The position numbers were made by a program, and so were the translations under genes. A DNA stretch of 9,795 nucleotides from Ruminococcaceae bacterium UBA7147 (GTDB lineage Bacteria > Bacillota > Clostridia > Oscillospirales > Acutalibacteraceae). The stretch spans positions 11,768 to 21,562 of the forward strand of contig DKWR01000011.1 of the NCBI GenBank assembly GCA_002491825.1, read 5' to 3'. Under the pieces are notes generated by a model. That model ran no database searches. It was not told where the DNA came from and saw only the letters and a list, made by a program, of their open reading frames with translations. This document shows, piece after piece, positions 7,547 through 9,795 of this stretch (positions are counted from its first letter, which is position 1; each line of letters begins with the position of its first letter).

Positions 7547-8842
7547 TTGACATCTGACATAATTATGGGTATTGTCATTGCGATACTCGTGCTTTTATCG
7601 GCATTTTTTTCTGCTACCGAAACGGCGTTTTCGTTTGTAAACAAAATCCGAATCCAGCACAGCGTTGATAACGGCAACAAAAAGGCAAAAAATGCGCTTT
7701 ATGTTATCGAAAACTTTGACAATGCCCTTACAACAATCCTAATCTGCAACAACATAGTAAACCTAAGCTGTTCGTCTATCGCAACTGTGCTTTGTCTTAA
7801 TCTTTTCGGCGATATGGGTTCGGCAATTGCAACGGGCGCAACTACGCTGTTGGTTCTGACATTCGGTGAGGTTATCCCGAAATGCCTTGCAAAGGAGCAC
7901 TGCGACGCTTTTACACTCAAGACAGCAGGCTTACTGCGTGTGCTTATGTTCATACTCAAGCCGTTTGTGTTTGTGTTCTTAAAGCTGAAATCGCTTGCGC
8001 TTAAAATTGCAGGCGGCAGCGAGGACAGTCCGTCTGTTACGGAAAATGAGCTGAAATACATCGTTGAAAGCATTGAAGAAGAGGGCGTTCTTGAAGAAAG
8101 CGAAAGTGAGATGGTGCGTTCTGCGCTTGACTTTGACGAAAAGACAGCAGAGGAAATCCTCACACCGAGAGTTGACGTCACCTTCATTAACATCAGCGAC
8201 AGTCAGGAAAAGATTAAGGATATAATCATCGAGAACAGGTACTCACGAATTCCCGTTTACGAGGAAACGGTTGACCACATTGTCGGAATACTGCACACAA
8301 GAGATTATCTTGAGTCGCTTGCAGACGGAAAAGCTCCTGATTTGCGTGACATAATGCAGACTCCGTACTTTGTTTTCAGAACTCAACAGCTTTCGAAGAT
8401 TTTGAATGCTTTTAAACGCACGAAAATTCACCTTGCAATCGTTACCGACGAATACGGCGGAACACTCGGAATTGTCACAATGGAGGATTTGCTTGAGGAA
8501 ATCGTAGGCGAAATCTGGGACGAGGACGAGGAAATCGAGCACAACTACTACAAAATAGGCAAGGGTGAATTTCTTGTAAACGGCGACATTGAGCTTGACG
8601 ATTTGCTTGCACTTTTCGATATGGACGAGGACGCAATTGAAAGCGACAGCGTGACGGTCGGCGGATTTATTCTTGAACACGCAGGTACTATCCCCCACAA
8701 ACGCCAGAGCATTGAGGCGGACGGTTTCAGATTCACCGTTATGGAGGTAAAAGACCAGCGAATCATAAGAGTTGTAGTCAAAAAGCTTGATACGGAAAGC
8801 GAAGAGCAAACGGAAGAAATAGCAGAAGAAACGACAAGTTAA
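7547..8842 (+). CDS. CNNM/CorC (HlyC-like) membrane transporter with CBS pair
   Basis: This belongs to the bacterial CNNM family, often annotated as hemolysin-like or CorC, whose characterised members export or regulate Mg2+ or other divalent cations. The 431-residue protein has the full family architecture. The DUF21/CNNM membrane domain covers about 1-165 and contains SAFFSATETAF (18-28) and TFGEVIPK (105-112). Two CBS domains span about 205-265 and 268-325, the second ending DEYGGTLGIVTMEDLLEEIVGEI, a hallmark of the family. An acidic hinge EDEEIE follows, then the C-terminal CorC_HlyC domain (about 338-413), and a Glu-rich tail. The CBS pair probably senses nucleotide-Mg2+. The start is TTG with a GGAGTGA site. 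It is transcribed divergently from tepA, and a strong palindrome follows the stop. True toxin activity is not implied. The transported ion cannot be assigned from sequence. Confidence -1.
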   Translation: MTSDIIMGIVIAILVLLSAFFSATETAFSFVNKIRIQHSVDNGNKKAKNALYVIENFDNALTTILICNNIVNLSCSSIATVLCLNLFGDMGSAIATGATTLLVLTFGEVIPKCLAKEHCDAFTLKTAGLLRVLMFILKPFVFVFLKLKSLALKIAGGSEDSPSVTENELKYIVESIEEEGVLEESESEMVRSALDFDEKTAEEILTPRVDVTFINISDSQEKIKDIIIENRYSRIPVYEETVDHIVGILHTRDYLESLADGKAPDLRDIMQTPYFVFRTQQLSKILNAFKRTKIHLAIVTDEYGGTLGIVTMEDLLEEIVGEIWDEDEEIEHNYYKIGKGEFLVNGDIELDDLLALFDMDEDAIESDSVTVGGFILEHAGTIPHKRQSIEADGFRFTVMEVKDQRIIRVVVKKLDTESEEQTEEIAEETTS

Positions 8843-8851
8843 AACTGTAGA

Positions 8852-8894
8852 ATATGGGTTGTTATTTGTATTGTGTATAAATAACAACCCATAT
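8852..8894 (+). terminator. Strong 16-bp palindrome, probable terminator of the CNNM gene
   Basis: ATATGGGTTGTTATTT (8852-8867) pairs perfectly with AAATAACAACCCATAT (8879-8894) across an 11-nt loop. The stem can be extended inward with A-T and G-T pairs. It starts ten bases after the stop codon. The trailing GTTATTTAG is only a weak T tract, so termination efficiency is uncertain. The symmetric form also allows a role as a protein-binding site or a boundary before the next promoter. Confidence -1.
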
Positions 8895-8933
8895 GTTATT
8901 TAGCATAAAAATATAAGCAATATTTCATTTATT

Positions 8934-8966
8934 TTGCCACTATTTCAAAAAAAAAAATGGTATAAT
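8934..8966 (+). promoter_or_regulatory. Predicted extended -10 promoter of the surface-protein gene
   Basis: TGGTATAAT (8958-8966) is a perfect -10 hexamer with the TG extension. The only good -35 match, TTGCCA (8934-8939), is 21 nt away, longer than the usual 17, and the gap contains an unbroken run of 11 A (8947-8957). The extended -10 may compensate for the poor spacing. The expected start near 8973 leaves a leader of about 43 nt before the ATG at 9016. Confidence -1.
8947..8957 (+). repeat. 11-base poly-A tract inside the promoter
   Basis: Eleven consecutive A residues lie between the -35-like and -10 boxes. Runs of this length can gain or lose bases by replication slippage and so alter promoter spacing. 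They can also act as bent DNA or an UP-like element. Which applies is not determinable from one sequence. Confidence -1.
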
Positions 8967-9015
8967 AAAAACAAAGAAGTACATATATTATTTTTACCAT
9001 CAGGAGGAAAACAAT

Positions 9016-9774
9016 ATGAAAGCAGTATTCAAAAAAACTTTAGTAACAGCCTTTGCGGCAGTTACAGCAATTTCTTTATTCTCTGTCAGCGCAAGCGCAG
9101 CAACACCGAAGATGTATAATTTTACCGATTATACGGGAAGTGAAACGGTTTCTGTTGATTTAAACGGTGATTACACAAAGTTTGCAGGACTTAAGGATAA
9201 AAACGGAGAAATTGATTCGAAAAATTACACGGTTTCAGGCGATGAAAATAAAACTACCGTTACTCTGAAAGAGGACTACTTAAACGGTCTGGAAAACGGC
9301 GAGTACACCTTTAACGGTTATTTTGAAAATGTTTTAAATACATATGAATTCACCGCTTTTGCAAATGTCGGAGTATCAATTCCTGCCGGTGAAAGCAGTG
9401 AGTTTGTTAATCTAACTGTCGACGAAACAGAGGTAGACAATGCAAATTATGAGGTTGAGAAAACATCAGGTGGATTTGTGATTACCGTTGACAGCGAGTA
9501 TCTGCAAACATTGCCCGAAAACACAAGCTTTTTTGCACATTACTACAGCGACAGTATGTGCTATATTGAATTACAGGTTGCAAAACAAGGTGCAAAACCT
9601 TCTACCGGTTCAGAGGCAACAAACAACACATCAACAACAGGCAAAGATACATCGTTAGTTTCTCCGAAAACAGGAGTGAACAACTATGTACCGAAAATAA
9701 TTTTCGTTATGATATTATCGGCAGGCGTTTTTGCATCAGGAATTTTAAACGGTAAGCATAAGAATAAACTCTAA
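9016..9774 (+). CDS. Secreted, probably sortase-anchored protein with two X2/Ig-like repeats
   Basis: I do not recognise a named family for the whole 252-residue protein. The N-terminus is a classical signal peptide (MKAVFKKT, hydrophobic core, then SVSASA with likely cleavage after A28). Two related modules follow, at about 44-118 and 121-190. NYTVSGDENKTTVTLKEDYL in the first aligns with NYEVEKTSGGFVITVDSEYL in the second; both then have GL/TL-P-EN-G/T turns and aromatic beta strands. This pattern resembles the X2 (CBM_X2) Ig-like module of clostridial surface and carbohydrate-active proteins. A Thr/Ser/Asn-rich linker (192-214) leads to SPKTG (216-220), a hydrophobic stretch (about 226-243) and a basic end (KHKNKL). 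That arrangement fits a cell-wall sorting signal; C. difficile sortase B uses (S/P)PxTG motifs. AGGAGG lies 8 nt before the ATG. No sortase gene or enzyme domain is present nearby. An adhesin or matrix-binding role is a guess. Confidence -1.
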   Translation: MKAVFKKTLVTAFAAVTAISLFSVSASAATPKMYNFTDYTGSETVSVDLNGDYTKFAGLKDKNGEIDSKNYTVSGDENKTTVTLKEDYLNGLENGEYTFNGYFENVLNTYEFTAFANVGVSIPAGESSEFVNLTVDETEVDNANYEVEKTSGGFVITVDSEYLQTLPENTSFFAHYYSDSMCYIELQVAKQGAKPSTGSEATNNTSTTGKDTSLVSPKTGVNNYVPKIIFVMILSAGVFASGILNGKHKNKL

Positions 9775-9795
9775 TTTAGCGTTGGAATTATAGCA

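Noticed and set aside
7547..7552. Perfect TTGACA hexamer as a -35 box
   Set aside because: It coincides with the TTG start codon of the CNNM gene and has no -10 match 16-18 nt downstream.
8243..8887. Open frame of 214 codons on the minus strand over the CNNM gene
   Set aside because: It is antisense to the CBS/CorC domains of a well-recognised protein; its translation resembles no family and it begins inside the palindrome.
8934..9119. 61-codon plus-strand frame overlapping the start of the surface-protein gene
   Set aside because: It spans the promoter and the poly-A tract, would begin upstream of the predicted transcription start, and has no ribosome site.
1..9795. CRISPR array, tRNA, rRNA, insertion sequence, prophage or toxin-antitoxin genes
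   Set aside because: Looked for on both strands; no regularly spaced repeats, no tRNA-like cloverleaf, no transposase or integrase, and no defence genes are visible.

Overview
The window is about 9.8 kb of bacterial chromosome. It looks like a Gram-positive member of the Clostridia, probably a gut Oscillospiraceae/Ruminococcaceae-type organism. The grounds are moderate GC in genes with very AT-rich spacers, strong GGAGG-type ribosome binding sites, two TTG starts, a tepA–ftsK/spoIIIE neighbourhood that recalls Bacillus subtilis, and a surface protein with an SPKTG sorting signal. The taxonomic guess is inference from gene content and style, not from a search.

Layout. Five genes read leftward (minus strand) from a divergent control region at about 7.34-7.55 kb. 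In transcription order they are tepA (ClpP-like protease), uppP (undecaprenyl-pyrophosphate phosphatase), ftsK/spoIIIE (DNA translocase), ygiQ (radical SAM protein) and the 5' two-thirds or less of tyrS (tyrosyl-tRNA synthetase), which runs off the left edge. tepA, uppP and ftsK are tightly spaced (57 and 31 bp) and share a clear promoter upstream of tepA (TTGAAA-17-TATAAT with a TG extension). ygiQ is separated from ftsK by 227 bp holding a set of short palindromic repeats bounded by inverted GTAGGGACAC ends. tyrS has its own promoter (TTGACC-17-TATACT) just after the ygiQ stop, with a leader too short for a T-box. Reading rightward are a CNNM/CorC-type membrane transporter with CBS domains, then a strong 16-bp palindrome that probably ends its transcript, then a secreted protein with a signal peptide, two related X2/Ig-like repeats and a C-terminal sortase signal.

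How the genes relate. The leftward cluster combines cell-envelope and chromosome-segregation functions: lipid-carrier recycling (UppP), a septal DNA pump (FtsK/SpoIIIE) and a cytosolic protease-like protein (TepA). The rightward part carries ion homeostasis (CNNM family) and a cell-wall-anchored surface protein.

I found no CRISPR array, tRNA, rRNA, insertion sequence, prophage or toxin-antitoxin gene. I do not see an exciting undescribed multi-gene system. The items most worth a second look are the repeat element at 2594-2755, the two-repeat SPKTG surface protein, and the 11-A tract in that protein's promoter.
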